64,000 nt of DNA from CAZLHO01 sp964559455 (GTDB lineage Bacteria; Krumholzibacteriota; Krumholzibacteriia; LZORAL124-64-63). The DNA lies in NCBI GenBank assembly GCA_964559455.1, contig CAZLHO010000002.1, forward strand, positions 1 to 64,000, in the 5' to 3' direction. How positions within the stretch are numbered: position 1 is the stretch's first letter; each line of letters opens with the position of its first letter. Position numbers and translations under genes: made by a program. Below are positions 8,353-17,563 of the stretch, piece by piece. The notes below the pieces were generated by a model that saw nothing but the letters and a program-made list of their open reading frames with translations, was not told where the DNA came from and did not search any database.

Positions 8353-9669
8353 ATGGCCCGAGCCGACTGCAAGATCCTCTCGAGCCGCTTCGGGCGCCGC
8401 GACGGCCACCGCCTGGACGTCTACCGGGCCGAGGGCGGCTATACCGCCCTGGCCAAGGCGCTGGGCGGGATGGGCCGCGACGCGGTGACCGCGGCGGTCA
8501 AGGATTCCGGCCTGCGCGGCCGCGGCGGCGCCGGCTTCCCGGCCGGCGTCAAGTGGGGGTTCGTGCCCAAGGACGCCGAGCGGGTCTTCTTCATGGTCAA
8601 CGCCGACGAGAGCGAGCCCGGCACCTTCAAGGACCGCTACCTGCTGGACTACGATCCCCACCTGGTCCTCGAGGGGGCGGCCATCTCGTCCTTCGCCGTC
8701 GGGGCCGACCTCTGCTTCGTCTACATCCGCGGCGAGTTCGGCTGGCTGGTCGAGCGCATGGAGCAGGCGGTCGCCGAGGCCTACGCCGCCGGCCTGCTCG
8801 GCAAGGACATCCTGGGCAGCGGCTACGACCTGGACGTCGTCGTCCACAAGGGCGCCGGCGCCTACATCTGCGGCGAGGAGACCGGGCTGATCAACTCGAT
8901 CACCGGGACCAAGGGCCAGCCCAGCATCAAGCCGCCCTTCCCGGCCGTCAGCGGCTTCCTCGGTCGGCCGACGATCGTCAACAACGTCGAGACCGTAGCC
9001 GCGGTGCCCTTCATCGTGAACGAGGGGGCCGCGGCCTACCGCGCCTTCGGCACCGAGAAGTCGACCGGCACCAAGCTCTGGAGCGTCAGCGGACCCGTGC
9101 GGCGTCCCGGCGTCTACGAGGTGCCGCTGGGCATCCCCTTCCGGGAGTTCTTCGCGGAGCACCTGGGCGGCATGCGCGAGGGCGAGGAGCTGAAGGCCGT
9201 GATCATGGGCGGCTCGTCGGTGCCGGTGCTGACCGCCGACGAGGCGATGGCCGTGAACCTGGACTACGAGTCGCTGCAGGAGGCGGGCACGATGCTCGGC
9301 TCCGGCGGCATGATCGTGATCCCGGCCCGCTGCGACATGGTCGAACTGATCCAGGTGCTGATGCACTTCTACTGGGACGAGTCCTGCGGCCAGTGCACTC
9401 CCTGCCGCGAGGGCACCGGCTGGTTGCACAAGATCGTGCGCCGCCTGCGCCGCGGCGAGGGGCAGGCCGCCGACCTCGACCTGCTGGAGAAGGTCTGCGA
9501 CGGCATGGCCGGCCTGACCATCTGTCCCCTGGCCGACGCGGCCGTGATGCCCATGCGCAGCTTCCTGCAGAAATTCCGCCCCGAGTTCGAGGCCCTGGTG
9601 CGCGAGCCGCGACCCGCGGGCGCCGCCACCCGCTGGCCGCGCGGCGAGGAGGTGCCGCACCATGCCTGA
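8353..9669 (+). CDS. nuoF: NADH-quinone oxidoreductase subunit F
   Basis: 438-residue 51-kDa subunit that binds NADH and FMN and holds cluster N3. The nucleotide motif GLRGRGGAGFPAG is at 53-65. A Rossmann-like FMN domain follows, then the SLBB region, then the cluster ligands Cys345, Cys348, Cys351 (SCGQCTPC) and Cys391 (TICPLAD). The start is ATG one base after the nuoE stop, with GGAGGAATAGG just before it. The end overlaps nuoG by 8 nt. Confidence 0.97.
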   Translation: MARADCKILSSRFGRRDGHRLDVYRAEGGYTALAKALGGMGRDAVTAAVKDSGLRGRGGAGFPAGVKWGFVPKDAERVFFMVNADESEPGTFKDRYLLDYDPHLVLEGAAISSFAVGADLCFVYIRGEFGWLVERMEQAVAEAYAAGLLGKDILGSGYDLDVVVHKGAGAYICGEETGLINSITGTKGQPSIKPPFPAVSGFLGRPTIVNNVETVAAVPFIVNEGAAAYRAFGTEKSTGTKLWSVSGPVRRPGVYEVPLGIPFREFFAEHLGGMREGEELKAVIMGGSSVPVLTADEAMAVNLDYESLQEAGTMLGSGGMIVIPARCDMVELIQVLMHFYWDESCGQCTPCREGTGWLHKIVRRLRRGEGQAADLDLLEKVCDGMAGLTICPLADAAVMPMRSFLQKFRPEFEALVREPRPAGAATRWPRGEEVPHHA

Positions 9670-11254
9670 CGACACCCGGACGGTCACGCTGACCATCGAC
9701 GGCCGCGAGATCCAGGTGCCCGCGGGCACCCGGCTCTTCGACGCCTGCACCGAGGCCCGCGACGGCGAGCAGCTGCCCCATTTCTGCTACCACCCCGACC
9801 TCTCGGTGGCCGGCGTCTGCCGCCTCTGCCAGGTCGAGGTCGAGGGCATGCCCAAGCTGACCATCGCCTGCAACACGATCGTGCGCGAGGGCATGGTCGT
9901 CAGCACGCGCAGCGAGAAGGTGCGGCGGGCGGCGAAGCAGATCCTCGAGATGCACCTGATCAACCACCCCGTGGACTGTCCGATCTGCGACCAGGCCGGC
10001 GAATGCGGCCTTCAGGACCAGTACATGGAGTACGGGCTCTACGAATCCGAGGTCGGCAAGGCCGACAAGGTGCACAAGGCCAAGGCCGAGGTGATCGGTC
10101 CCCACGTGATCCTGGACCAGGAGCGCTGCGTGCTCTGCAGCCGCTGCGTGCGCTTCTGCGACGAGGTGACCAAGACCGGCGAGCTGGGCATCTTCAACCG
10201 CGGCGACCGCGCCGAGCTGGGCGTCTATCCCGGCAGCCGCCTGGACAACGGCTACAGCCTGAACACCGTCGACATCTGCCCCGTGGGCGCCCTGACCAGC
10301 CGCGATTTCCGCTTCCAGAAGCGGGTCTGGCTGCTGCGCAGCGCGCCGTCGGTCTGCCCCGGCTGCAGCACCGGCTGCAACGTGCGGGTGGACCACGAGG
10401 GGGGACGGGTCTACCGCCTGAAGCCCCGGCGCAACGACGCCGTCAACGGGCCCTGGATGTGCGACAAGGGGCGGATGACCTATCGCGAACTGCACGCCGA
10501 GAACCGGCTGCAGCAGCCGCTGCTGCGGCGCGACGGCGAACTGGCCGCCGTGGACTGGCCCGCGTTCTGGGACGCCCTGCGTCCGCGGCTCGCGGTCGGC
10601 GGCGCCGTCCTCGTCGATCCCGCGCAGACCCTCGAGGAGATCTTCCTGGCCGGCGCCGTCGCCGGGCGCTTCTGCGACGGCCGCGCCTGGGGCGGTCCCG
10701 CCGAGGCCCGCCGCGGCGAGGGCGACGACCTGCTGCTCTCGGCCGACCGCGCGCCCAACCGCGCCGGCCTGGCCTGGTTCGGGCTGGACGAGCTGCCCGC
10801 GGCCGCGCTGGCGGCGAAGCTGGCGGAGACCCGCGGCCCCGTGCTCGTCTACGGCGGCGACCCCGCCGGCGCCGACCCGGCCCTGGCCGCGGTCCTGGCC
10901 GACCGCGACGTGGTCTACCTGGGCACGCACCGCAACGCCACCGCCGAGCTGGCCTTCGCCGTGGCCCCGCTGTCCGCCTGGGCCGAGAGGGAGGGCGTCT
11001 ACGTGAACAAGGACGGCCGTTTGCAGGCCTTCCGGCGCGCGATCGCCGCCCCCGGCCTGGCCCGCGAGGACTGGCGCTTCCTGGCGGACCTGCTGGCCGC
11101 GCTCGGGGACGAGGATCCGCCGGCCGACATGCCTTCCGTCCGCCGCCGGGTCGCCGCCGCGCTGCCCCGGCTGGGCGATATCGACCTGAACGTCCTGCCC
11201 GCCGCGGGGGCCGTGCCGCCGGCCGTCGGGGCGGCGCCGGGAGGTAAGCCGTGA
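9662..11254 (+). CDS. nuoG: NADH-quinone oxidoreductase subunit G, short form
   Basis: 530-residue 75-kDa subunit of the electron-input module. Cluster ligands in order: [2Fe-2S] N1b at Cys42, 53, 56, 70; N5 at His102, Cys106, 109, 115; N4 beginning at Cys156, 159, 162 with CPVGAL further on. An extra N7-type set (CPGCSTGC near residue 231, later WMCDKGR) marks the start of a molybdopterin-oxidoreductase-like domain. That domain is much reduced: E. coli NuoG is about 900 residues, so roughly 370 are missing here. The tail from about 280 is Ala/Asp-rich and poorly conserved. Overlaps nuoF (8 nt) and nuoH (4 nt). Confidence 0.95.
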   Translation: MPDDTRTVTLTIDGREIQVPAGTRLFDACTEARDGEQLPHFCYHPDLSVAGVCRLCQVEVEGMPKLTIACNTIVREGMVVSTRSEKVRRAAKQILEMHLINHPVDCPICDQAGECGLQDQYMEYGLYESEVGKADKVHKAKAEVIGPHVILDQERCVLCSRCVRFCDEVTKTGELGIFNRGDRAELGVYPGSRLDNGYSLNTVDICPVGALTSRDFRFQKRVWLLRSAPSVCPGCSTGCNVRVDHEGGRVYRLKPRRNDAVNGPWMCDKGRMTYRELHAENRLQQPLLRRDGELAAVDWPAFWDALRPRLAVGGAVLVDPAQTLEEIFLAGAVAGRFCDGRAWGGPAEARRGEGDDLLLSADRAPNRAGLAWFGLDELPAAALAAKLAETRGPVLVYGGDPAGADPALAAVLADRDVVYLGTHRNATAELAFAVAPLSAWAEREGVYVNKDGRLQAFRRAIAAPGLAREDWRFLADLLAALGDEDPPADMPSVRRRVAAALPRLGDIDLNVLPAAGAVPPAVGAAPGGKP

Positions 11255-12528
11255 TCGAAGTCCTGCTGCCCGCGCTGCTGAAGATCGTCTTCATGCTGCT
11301 GCTGATCTTCGGCCTGGTGCCGCCCCTGATCTGGGCCGAGCGGAAGGTCTCGGCCTTCATCCAGGACCGCACGGGACCGAACCGGGCCTGCATCGCCGGC
11401 TTCCGCCTGGCCGGCCTGGTGCATCCCATCGCCGATGTGATGAAGCTCCTGTTCAAGGAGGACTTCGCGCCCGACCGCGCCCACAAACGGCTGTATTCGC
11501 TGGCCCCGTTCCTGGCCTTCGCGGTGCCGCTCTGCACCTACGCCGTGCTGCCCTTCGGCGACTACCTGGACGTGGCCGGGCGGCGCATCCCGCTGGTCGT
11601 GGCCGACCTCGACGTGGGCCTGCTCTTCGTCTTCGCCGTCGCCAGCCTGGGCACCTACGCCGTCGTGCTGGCCGGCTGGGCCTCGAACAACAAGTTCACC
11701 TTCCTGGGCGCCGTGCGGGCCTCGTCGCAGATGATCAGCTACGAGATCAGCATGGGGCTGGCCGTGATGGGCCTGCTGCTGATCTTCTCGTCGCTGCGCC
11801 TGACCGACATCGTGGTCGGGCAGGGGGCGCTGATCTGGGGCTTCCTGCCGAAGTGGGGCGTGGTCGTGCAGCCCCTGGGCGCGCTCCTCTTCATCACGGC
11901 GGTCAACGCGGAGCTGAACCGCACGCCCTTCGACCTGCCCGAGGGCGAGTCGGAGCTGGTGTCGGGCTACGTGACCGAGTACAGCTCGATGAAGTTCGCC
12001 CTCTTCTTCATGGCCGAGTACTGCAACCTGATCATCGGGTCGGCCCTGATCGCGACCCTCTTCTTCGGGGGCTGGAACGTGCCCTGGCTGCCGCGGCCCG
12101 TGATCGAGGCCAACGCCGGCACCCTGCTCTCGCTGAACCTGGGCGTGGTGGCCGTCGTCGCCGGCCTGGCCGCGCTGCTCTACTTCCGGCGCGTCGGCCG
12201 CGAACGCGGACGCTTCGGCGACTGGCGCGACCGCGAACCCGGGATCCTGGGCGGCCTGGCGGCCCTGGTCGCCCTGGCCGCGGCGGCCTCCTTCCTGCTG
12301 CGGCCCTGGCTGGTCGGTCCCGCCGGCGCCTCGCTGCTGGCCTCGCTGATGCAGGTCGGCGCCTTCGCCGCGAAGGTCGTCTTCTTCTGCTGGCTGTTCA
12401 TCTGGATCCGCTGGACCCTGCCGCGCTACCGGTACGACCAGCTGATGCACCTGGGCTGGAAGATCATGCTGCCGCTGGCCCTGGCGAACCTGGCCGTCAC
12501 CGCCCTCTGGGTGGCGGCGGTCTCTTAG
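11251..12528 (+). CDS. nuoH: NADH-quinone oxidoreductase subunit H, extended
   Basis: 425-residue membrane subunit that joins the peripheral and membrane arms and forms much of the quinone chamber. Conserved segments include IWAERKVSAFIQDRTGPNR near the N-terminus, ELNRTPFDLPEGESELVSGY in the middle and the C-terminal WTLPRYRYDQLM. It is about 100 residues longer than E. coli NuoH; the extra length lies between the ELNRTPFD region and the C-terminal helix, with added hydrophobic segments near residues 290-310 and 330-352 and a charged RERGRFGDWRDRE loop. The GTG start overlaps the nuoG stop by 4 nt. Confidence 0.96.
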   Translation: MIEVLLPALLKIVFMLLLIFGLVPPLIWAERKVSAFIQDRTGPNRACIAGFRLAGLVHPIADVMKLLFKEDFAPDRAHKRLYSLAPFLAFAVPLCTYAVLPFGDYLDVAGRRIPLVVADLDVGLLFVFAVASLGTYAVVLAGWASNNKFTFLGAVRASSQMISYEISMGLAVMGLLLIFSSLRLTDIVVGQGALIWGFLPKWGVVVQPLGALLFITAVNAELNRTPFDLPEGESELVSGYVTEYSSMKFALFFMAEYCNLIIGSALIATLFFGGWNVPWLPRPVIEANAGTLLSLNLGVVAVVAGLAALLYFRRVGRERGRFGDWRDREPGILGGLAALVALAAAASFLLRPWLVGPAGASLLASLMQVGAFAAKVVFFCWLFIWIRWTLPRYRYDQLMHLGWKIMLPLALANLAVTALWVAAVS

Positions 12529-12557
12529 CAACGACAACCCCCGGGGGGGGAGCGAGA

Positions 12558-13082
12558 ATGAGCCCGGACAAGAAGGTCCACCGCTGGCGGGAACCCATGA
12601 ACCTGTGGGAGCGCCTCTACGTGGGCGAGATCCTGCGGGGCATGACGATCACCCTGAAGCATTTCGTGCGCAACATCCTGCGCACCGGCGAGATGCCGAC
12701 GGTGCAGTACCCCGAGCAGCACCGCGAGTACAGCCCGCGCTTCCGGGGCCGCCATCGCCTGATGCAGCGCGAGGACGGCTCGCCCCGCTGCGTGGCCTGC
12801 TTCATGTGCAGCACGGTCTGCCCCGCGGACTGCATCCACATCGTCGCCGGCGAGCATCCCGACCCCACGGTCGAGAAGTTCCCCGAGCGCTTCGAGATCG
12901 ATCTGCTGCGCTGCGTCTACTGCGGGCTCTGCGAGGAGGCCTGTCCCTGCGACGCGATCCGCATGGACACCGGGATCTACGAGATCGCCGCGGACGACCG
13001 CGCCAAGTTCTATGTCGACAAGGAATTCCTGTTGAACGACAGCGAGAACGGAACCCAGGACGCATCCGCCGGAGGCCGGTGA
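12558..13082 (+). CDS. nuoI: NADH-quinone oxidoreductase subunit I
   Basis: 174-residue 23-kDa subunit with two [4Fe-4S] clusters (N6a and N6b) that pass electrons toward NuoB. The two ferredoxin motifs are CVACFMCSTVCPADC and CVYCGLCEEACPCDA, each a C-x2-C-x2-C-x3-C. An N-terminal amphipathic helix (GEILRGMTITLKHFVRN) anchors it to the membrane arm. The start ATG follows GGGGGAGCGAGA and is 29 nt after nuoH. Confidence 0.97.
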   Translation: MSPDKKVHRWREPMNLWERLYVGEILRGMTITLKHFVRNILRTGEMPTVQYPEQHREYSPRFRGRHRLMQREDGSPRCVACFMCSTVCPADCIHIVAGEHPDPTVEKFPERFEIDLLRCVYCGLCEEACPCDAIRMDTGIYEIAADDRAKFYVDKEFLLNDSENGTQDASAGGR

Positions 13083-13083
13083 C

Positions 13084-13599
13084 GTGGAACCCATCCTCTT
13101 CTATCTCTTCGCCGGCCTGACGCTGCTGGGCGCCGTGATGACGGTGGCCTCGCGCAGCGCCGTGGCGTCGGCCGTCTGGCTGATCTTCTGCTTCCTGAAC
13201 ATCGCCGGCGTCTTCGCCCTGCTCTCGGCGCCCTTCCTGGCGATCCTGCAGGTGCTGGTCTACGCGGGCGCGATCATGGTCCTCTTCCTCTTCGTGATCA
13301 TGATGCTGCAGGGCGACACGATGCCGTCGGAGGGTCTGGCGCGGCGGCTGCTGGGCCGCCTGGCCCTGGCGCTGCCGTCGACGGCCCTGGCCCTGATCGC
13401 CCTGGCCTGGATCTCCCGCGGCAGCGCGGCGCCCTTCCCGGAGCCGGCCCCCGAGGGCTTCGGCACCGTCGCCGGCGTGGCCGGGCTGCTGCTGAACCGC
13501 TACCTGCTGGCCTTCGAACTGATCTCGGTGATCCTGCTCGTGGCCATCGTCGGCGCCATCGCCCTGGGCCGCAAGGAGAGGAGCCTGCCGTGGCAGTAG
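13084..13599 (+). CDS. nuoJ: NADH-quinone oxidoreductase subunit J
   Basis: 171-residue membrane subunit with five predicted helices; it includes the family's VYAGAIMVLFLFVIMML segment, the region with the pi-bulge helix important for coupling. Length is normal. It starts with GTG right after the nuoI stop (GGAGGCCGGTGAC is the ribosome site) and overlaps nuoK by 10 nt. Confidence 0.96.
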   Translation: MEPILFYLFAGLTLLGAVMTVASRSAVASAVWLIFCFLNIAGVFALLSAPFLAILQVLVYAGAIMVLFLFVIMMLQGDTMPSEGLARRLLGRLALALPSTALALIALAWISRGSAAPFPEPAPEGFGTVAGVAGLLLNRYLLAFELISVILLVAIVGAIALGRKERSLPWQ

Positions 13600-13895
13600 G
13601 ACTGACCCACTACCTGGCCCTGGCCTGCGCGCTCTTCGTGATCGGCGTCACCGGCGTCATCGTGCGCCGCAACGCCCTGATCATGTTCATGAGCATCGAG
13701 CTGATGCTCAGCGGCGCCAACGTCGCCTTCGCCGCCTACAGCCGCGAGCTGGGCGACGCCGCGGGCCACGTCTTCGTGCTCATGAACTTCGCCGTCGCCG
13801 CCGCCGAGGCGGCGATCGGCCTGGCGATCCTGGTGGCGATCTTCCGGCTGAACCGGAGCGTCGACGCGGACGAACTCAAGACCCTCATGGAGTGA
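13590..13895 (+). CDS. nuoK: NADH-quinone oxidoreductase subunit K
   Basis: 101-residue membrane subunit with three helices, related to MrpC. Conserved glutamates sit in helices 2 and 3 (MSIELMLSGAN and AAAEAAIGLAI), which belong to the proton-transfer path. The GTG start lies inside the end of nuoJ (10-nt overlap), copying the nuoA/nuoB arrangement, and the ribosome site AAGGAGAGG lies within nuoJ. Confidence 0.97.
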   Translation: MAVGLTHYLALACALFVIGVTGVIVRRNALIMFMSIELMLSGANVAFAAYSRELGDAAGHVFVLMNFAVAAAEAAIGLAILVAIFRLNRSVDADELKTLME

Positions 13896-13899
13896 TGCC

Positions 13900-15978
13900 G
13901 TGGATTCCCCTGTCATGGACACCGCGCTGAGGTGGATCGTCCTGGCGCCCCTGATCGGGGCGGCGGCGATCGGCCTGCTGAACCGGTTCATGCCCCGTCG
14001 CGTCGCCGGCCTGCTGGCCTGCGGGACCGTGGGCGTGTCCTTCGCGCTGGCGGTGCGGGCGTTCCTGGCCCTGCGCGCGATGCCCGCGGCCGAGCGGCTG
14101 CTGGCCGACGACCTCTACAACTGGCTCGGCATGGGCAGCCTGCGCATCGACATCGGCTTCACCATCGACCCGCTGTCCGCGGTGATGGCCCTGGTCGTGA
14201 CCGGCATCAGCTTCCTGATCCACATCTACTCGCTGGGCTACATGGCCCACGACGACGGCTACAACCGCTTCTTCGCCTACATGAACCTCTTCGTCTTCGC
14301 CATGCTCACCCTGGTGATGGGCGAGAACCTGGTGCTGATGTTCGTGGGCTGGGAGGGGGTGGGGCTCTGCTCCTACCTGCTGATCAGCTTCTGGTTCAAC
14401 GACGAGGCGAACGCCGCCGCCGGCAAGAAGGCCTTCCTGGTCAACCGGGTCGGCGACTTCGGCTTCCTGCTGGGGATGCTGCTGCTGGGCGTCACCCTCT
14501 TCCCGCACCTGTCGCCGGGCGAGGGGCTCTTCTCGTTCCGCACCCTGGCCGGGCACGCCGGCCTGTTGGCGCCGGTGGCCACCGCCGTGGCGCTGCTGCT
14601 CTTCTTCGGCGCCACCGGCAAGTCGGCCCAGATTCCGCTCTACATCTGGCTGCCAGACGCCATGGCCGGTCCGACTCCGGTCAGCGCGCTGATCCACGCC
14701 GCGACCATGGTCACCGCCGGCGTCTACATGGTGGCCCGTCTGAACTTCATCTTCGTGCAGTCGGCCACGGCCATGGCCGTGGTCGCCGCCGTCGGCGCGG
14801 CGACGGCCCTGCTGGCCGCGACCATCGCCCTGGCCCAGAACGACATCAAGAAGGTGCTGGCCTATTCCACGGTCAGCCAGCTGGGCTACATGATGCTGGC
14901 CTGCGGCGTCGGCGCCTTCGCCGCCGGCATCTTCCACGTCATGACCCACGCCTTCTTCAAGGCCCTGCTGTTCCTGGGCAGCGGCGCCGTGATCCACGCC
15001 ATGAGCGCCGAGCAGGACATGCGGGTGATGGGCGGGCTGCGCCGCCGGCTGCCGGTGACCTTCGGCACCTTCATGGCCGGCACCCTGGCCATCGCCGGCG
15101 TCTTCCCGCTGGCCGGCTTCTTCAGCAAGGACGAGATCCTCTGGAAGGCCTTCAGCCAGGGCAACGCCCTGCTCTGGGCGATCGGCTTCGCCGTGGCCGG
15201 CCTGACCGCCTTCTACATGATGCGCCTGGTCGCCCTGACCTTCTTCGGCGAGAACCGGGCTTCGCCCGACGTGCGCGGCCACATCCACGAGGCGCCGGCG
15301 ACGATGACCGTGCCCCTGGTGATCCTGGCCGTGCTGTCGATCGGCGGCGGCTGGATCGGCTGGCCGCATTTCCTGGGCGGCGCCAACCACTTCGAACGCT
15401 GGCTCGAGCCCGTCTTCGCCGGTCCGCCGGCCGTTCACGCCGCCGCGCCGGCCCACGGCGAGGCGGCGCTGCAGCTGGCCGTCGCCGAGGACGCCGCCGG
15501 CCACGGCGCCGAGGCCGACGCGCACGTCCCCGAACCGGCCCACGTCGTCGGCGGCCACGGCGAGCCGGACCACGGCGACGTCGCGAAGGAGTGGACCCTG
15601 GCCGGCCTCTCGCTGGGCCTGGCGCTGCTGGGCCTGCTGGCGGGGGGCTGGGTCTACGGCCGCCGCCTGGGCCTGGCCGGGACCCTGCAACGGTCCCTGC
15701 GCGGCGTGCCGCACCGGGTGCTGGCCAACAAGTACTACGTCGACGAGATCTACGAGGCGGCCATCGTCCGTCCCGGTCACGCGCTGTCCAAGCGCGTGCT
15801 CTGGCGCGGCGTCGACGTCGGCCTGATCGACGGGCTGCTCGTGAACGGTTCGGCCATCGTCGTCGCCATCGTCGGCTCGCTGCTGCGCCTGTTCCAGAAC
15901 GGACTGCTGCGCTTCTACGCCTACGTCTTCGCCGCCGGCGCCGCGGTGTTCCTGTTGTACCTCTCGTTCTCGCGATAG
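13900..15978 (+). CDS. nuoL: NADH-quinone oxidoreductase subunit L with His-rich insert
   Basis: 692-residue antiporter-like, proton-pumping subunit at the distal end of complex I. It has the usual run of hydrophobic helices, the conserved GWEGVGLCSYLLI, KSAQIPLYIWLPDAMAGPTPVSALIHAATMV-type core (Lys and His residues of the proton path) and a C-terminal amphipathic lateral helix followed by a last membrane helix. Between about residues 505 and 565 lies a hydrophilic insert rich in His, Ala, Gly and Glu. Start GTG at 13900 is chosen; a second in-frame ATG at 13915 is possible. Confidence 0.96.
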   Translation: MDSPVMDTALRWIVLAPLIGAAAIGLLNRFMPRRVAGLLACGTVGVSFALAVRAFLALRAMPAAERLLADDLYNWLGMGSLRIDIGFTIDPLSAVMALVVTGISFLIHIYSLGYMAHDDGYNRFFAYMNLFVFAMLTLVMGENLVLMFVGWEGVGLCSYLLISFWFNDEANAAAGKKAFLVNRVGDFGFLLGMLLLGVTLFPHLSPGEGLFSFRTLAGHAGLLAPVATAVALLLFFGATGKSAQIPLYIWLPDAMAGPTPVSALIHAATMVTAGVYMVARLNFIFVQSATAMAVVAAVGAATALLAATIALAQNDIKKVLAYSTVSQLGYMMLACGVGAFAAGIFHVMTHAFFKALLFLGSGAVIHAMSAEQDMRVMGGLRRRLPVTFGTFMAGTLAIAGVFPLAGFFSKDEILWKAFSQGNALLWAIGFAVAGLTAFYMMRLVALTFFGENRASPDVRGHIHEAPATMTVPLVILAVLSIGGGWIGWPHFLGGANHFERWLEPVFAGPPAVHAAAPAHGEAALQLAVAEDAAGHGAEADAHVPEPAHVVGGHGEPDHGDVAKEWTLAGLSLGLALLGLLAGGWVYGRRLGLAGTLQRSLRGVPHRVLANKYYVDEIYEAAIVRPGHALSKRVLWRGVDVGLIDGLLVNGSAIVVAIVGSLLRLFQNGLLRFYAYVFAAGAAVFLLYLSFSR

Positions 15979-15988
15979 GAGTACGACC

Positions 15989-17563
15989 TTGTCGCTGATT
16001 ACGGACCAGATACTCAGTTGGGTGACCTTCGTGCCCCTGGCCGGCGCCCTGCTCGTCTTCCTGATCGGACGTCGGGACGGCGTGGCTCGGATCACGGCCC
16101 TGACGGTGGCGATCCTGGACTTCGTGCTCTCGCTGCACCTCTACTTCCACTTCCAGGCTGGCGACGGCGGCGATCAGTTCGTCGAGCGCGTGGGCTGGCT
16201 GGCCGGCGGCCGCATCAGCTACCACCTGGGGCTGGACGGCATCTCGCTCTTCCTGGTGCTGCTGACCACCTTCCTCGGCCCGCTGGTCGTGCTCAGCGCC
16301 TGGAACGCAGTGCGCGACCGGGTGCGCGAGTTCATGGGCTTCCTGCTGCTGCTGCAGACGGCGATGATCGGCACCTTCCTCGCCCGCGACATGCTGCTCT
16401 TCTACATCTTCTGGGAGGCGATGCTGATCCCGATGTACTTCCTGATCGGGATCTGGGGCGGCGAGCGGCGCATCTACGCCACAGTGAAGTTCTTCATCTT
16501 CACCATGGCCGGATCGGTCTTCATGCTGGTGGCCATCCTCTACTGCTACTACCAGGCGGGGACGATGGCCCTGTCGGACTTCATGCTGCTGGAACTGGAC
16601 CGCGGTCCCCAGGTGCTGCTCTTCGCGGCCTTCGCCCTGGCCTTCGCGATCAAGGTGCCGCTCTTCCCCTTCCACACCTGGCTGCCCGACGCCCATGTCG
16701 AGGCGCCCACCGCCGGCTCGGTGATCCTGGCCGGGATCCTGCTGAAGATGGGCACCTACGGATTGCTGCGCTTCGCGATCCCGCTCTTCCCGCAGGGCGT
16801 GGTCGTGCTCGGGCCCTGGCTGGCGGGACTGGCGGTCGTGGGCATCATCTACGGCGCCCTGGTGGCCATGGTGCAGACCGACGTCAAGAAGCTCGTGGCC
16901 TACTCCAGCGTCAGCCACCTGGGCTTCGTCGTGCTCGGCCTGTTCAGCCTGACGGCCGTCGGCATCACCGGCGGCATCTACCAGATGCTGGCGCACGGCC
17001 TGAGCACCGGCGCCCTCTTCCTGCTCGTGGGCATGATCTACGAGCGCCGCCACACCCGGGCCATCGCCGACTTCGGCGGCCTGGCCCACGTCATGCCCGG
17101 CTTCGCGACGGTCTTCATGATCGTGACCCTGGCCAGCATCGGGTTGCCCGGCCTCTGCGGCTTCACCGGCGAATTCCTGATCCTCTTCGGCACCTTCAAG
17201 AGCGTGCTGCTGCCCAACGCCCGGCTGCTGACCGTCCTCGCCGCCAGCGGCGTGGTGCTGGGCGCGATCTACATGCTCTGGATGTACCAGCGCGTCTTCA
17301 TGGGCCGCCTGGTCCACGACGAGAACCGCGGTCTGCGCGACCTGAGCCTGCGCGAGTACTTGGTGCTGGTGCCGATCCTGGTCTTCATCGTCCTGCTGGG
17401 CGTCAGGCCCGCGCCCCTGGTCGACCGCATGCAGCCGGCGATCGACCGCCTGCTCCAACCCGTCGTGCGCGAGATGGCGCGCGGCACCGCACCGGCGAGC
17501 CCGCTGGTCCTGCCCGAGGACCAGGCCGTCGCCCAGGCGGACGCCCTCGTGGAGGCCGAGTGA
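15989..17563 (+). CDS. nuoM: NADH-quinone oxidoreductase subunit M
   Basis: 524-residue antiporter-like proton-pumping subunit. Family motifs seen include FIFWEAMLIPMYFLIG with the conserved glutamate, the KVPLFPFHTWLPDAHVEAP segment and VKKLVAYSSVSHLGFV. About 14 hydrophobic helices, normal length. The start is a TTG codon (15989) with TAGGAGTACGACC before it, which is the only sensible ribosome site after nuoL. The stop TGA overlaps the nuoN ATG by one base. Confidence 0.96.
   Translation: MSLITDQILSWVTFVPLAGALLVFLIGRRDGVARITALTVAILDFVLSLHLYFHFQAGDGGDQFVERVGWLAGGRISYHLGLDGISLFLVLLTTFLGPLVVLSAWNAVRDRVREFMGFLLLLQTAMIGTFLARDMLLFYIFWEAMLIPMYFLIGIWGGERRIYATVKFFIFTMAGSVFMLVAILYCYYQAGTMALSDFMLLELDRGPQVLLFAAFALAFAIKVPLFPFHTWLPDAHVEAPTAGSVILAGILLKMGTYGLLRFAIPLFPQGVVVLGPWLAGLAVVGIIYGALVAMVQTDVKKLVAYSSVSHLGFVVLGLFSLTAVGITGGIYQMLAHGLSTGALFLLVGMIYERRHTRAIADFGGLAHVMPGFATVFMIVTLASIGLPGLCGFTGEFLILFGTFKSVLLPNARLLTVLAASGVVLGAIYMLWMYQRVFMGRLVHDENRGLRDLSLREYLVLVPILVFIVLLGVRPAPLVDRMQPAIDRLLQPVVREMARGTAPASPLVLPEDQAVAQADALVEAE

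Noticed and set aside
15152..17458. Very long open frames on the strand opposite nuoL-nuoM (768 codons) encoding His/Gln/Asp-rich protein
   Set aside because: In a very GC-rich genome the reverse frames of real genes stay open; composition is low-complexity and the plus strand holds perfect complex I genes.
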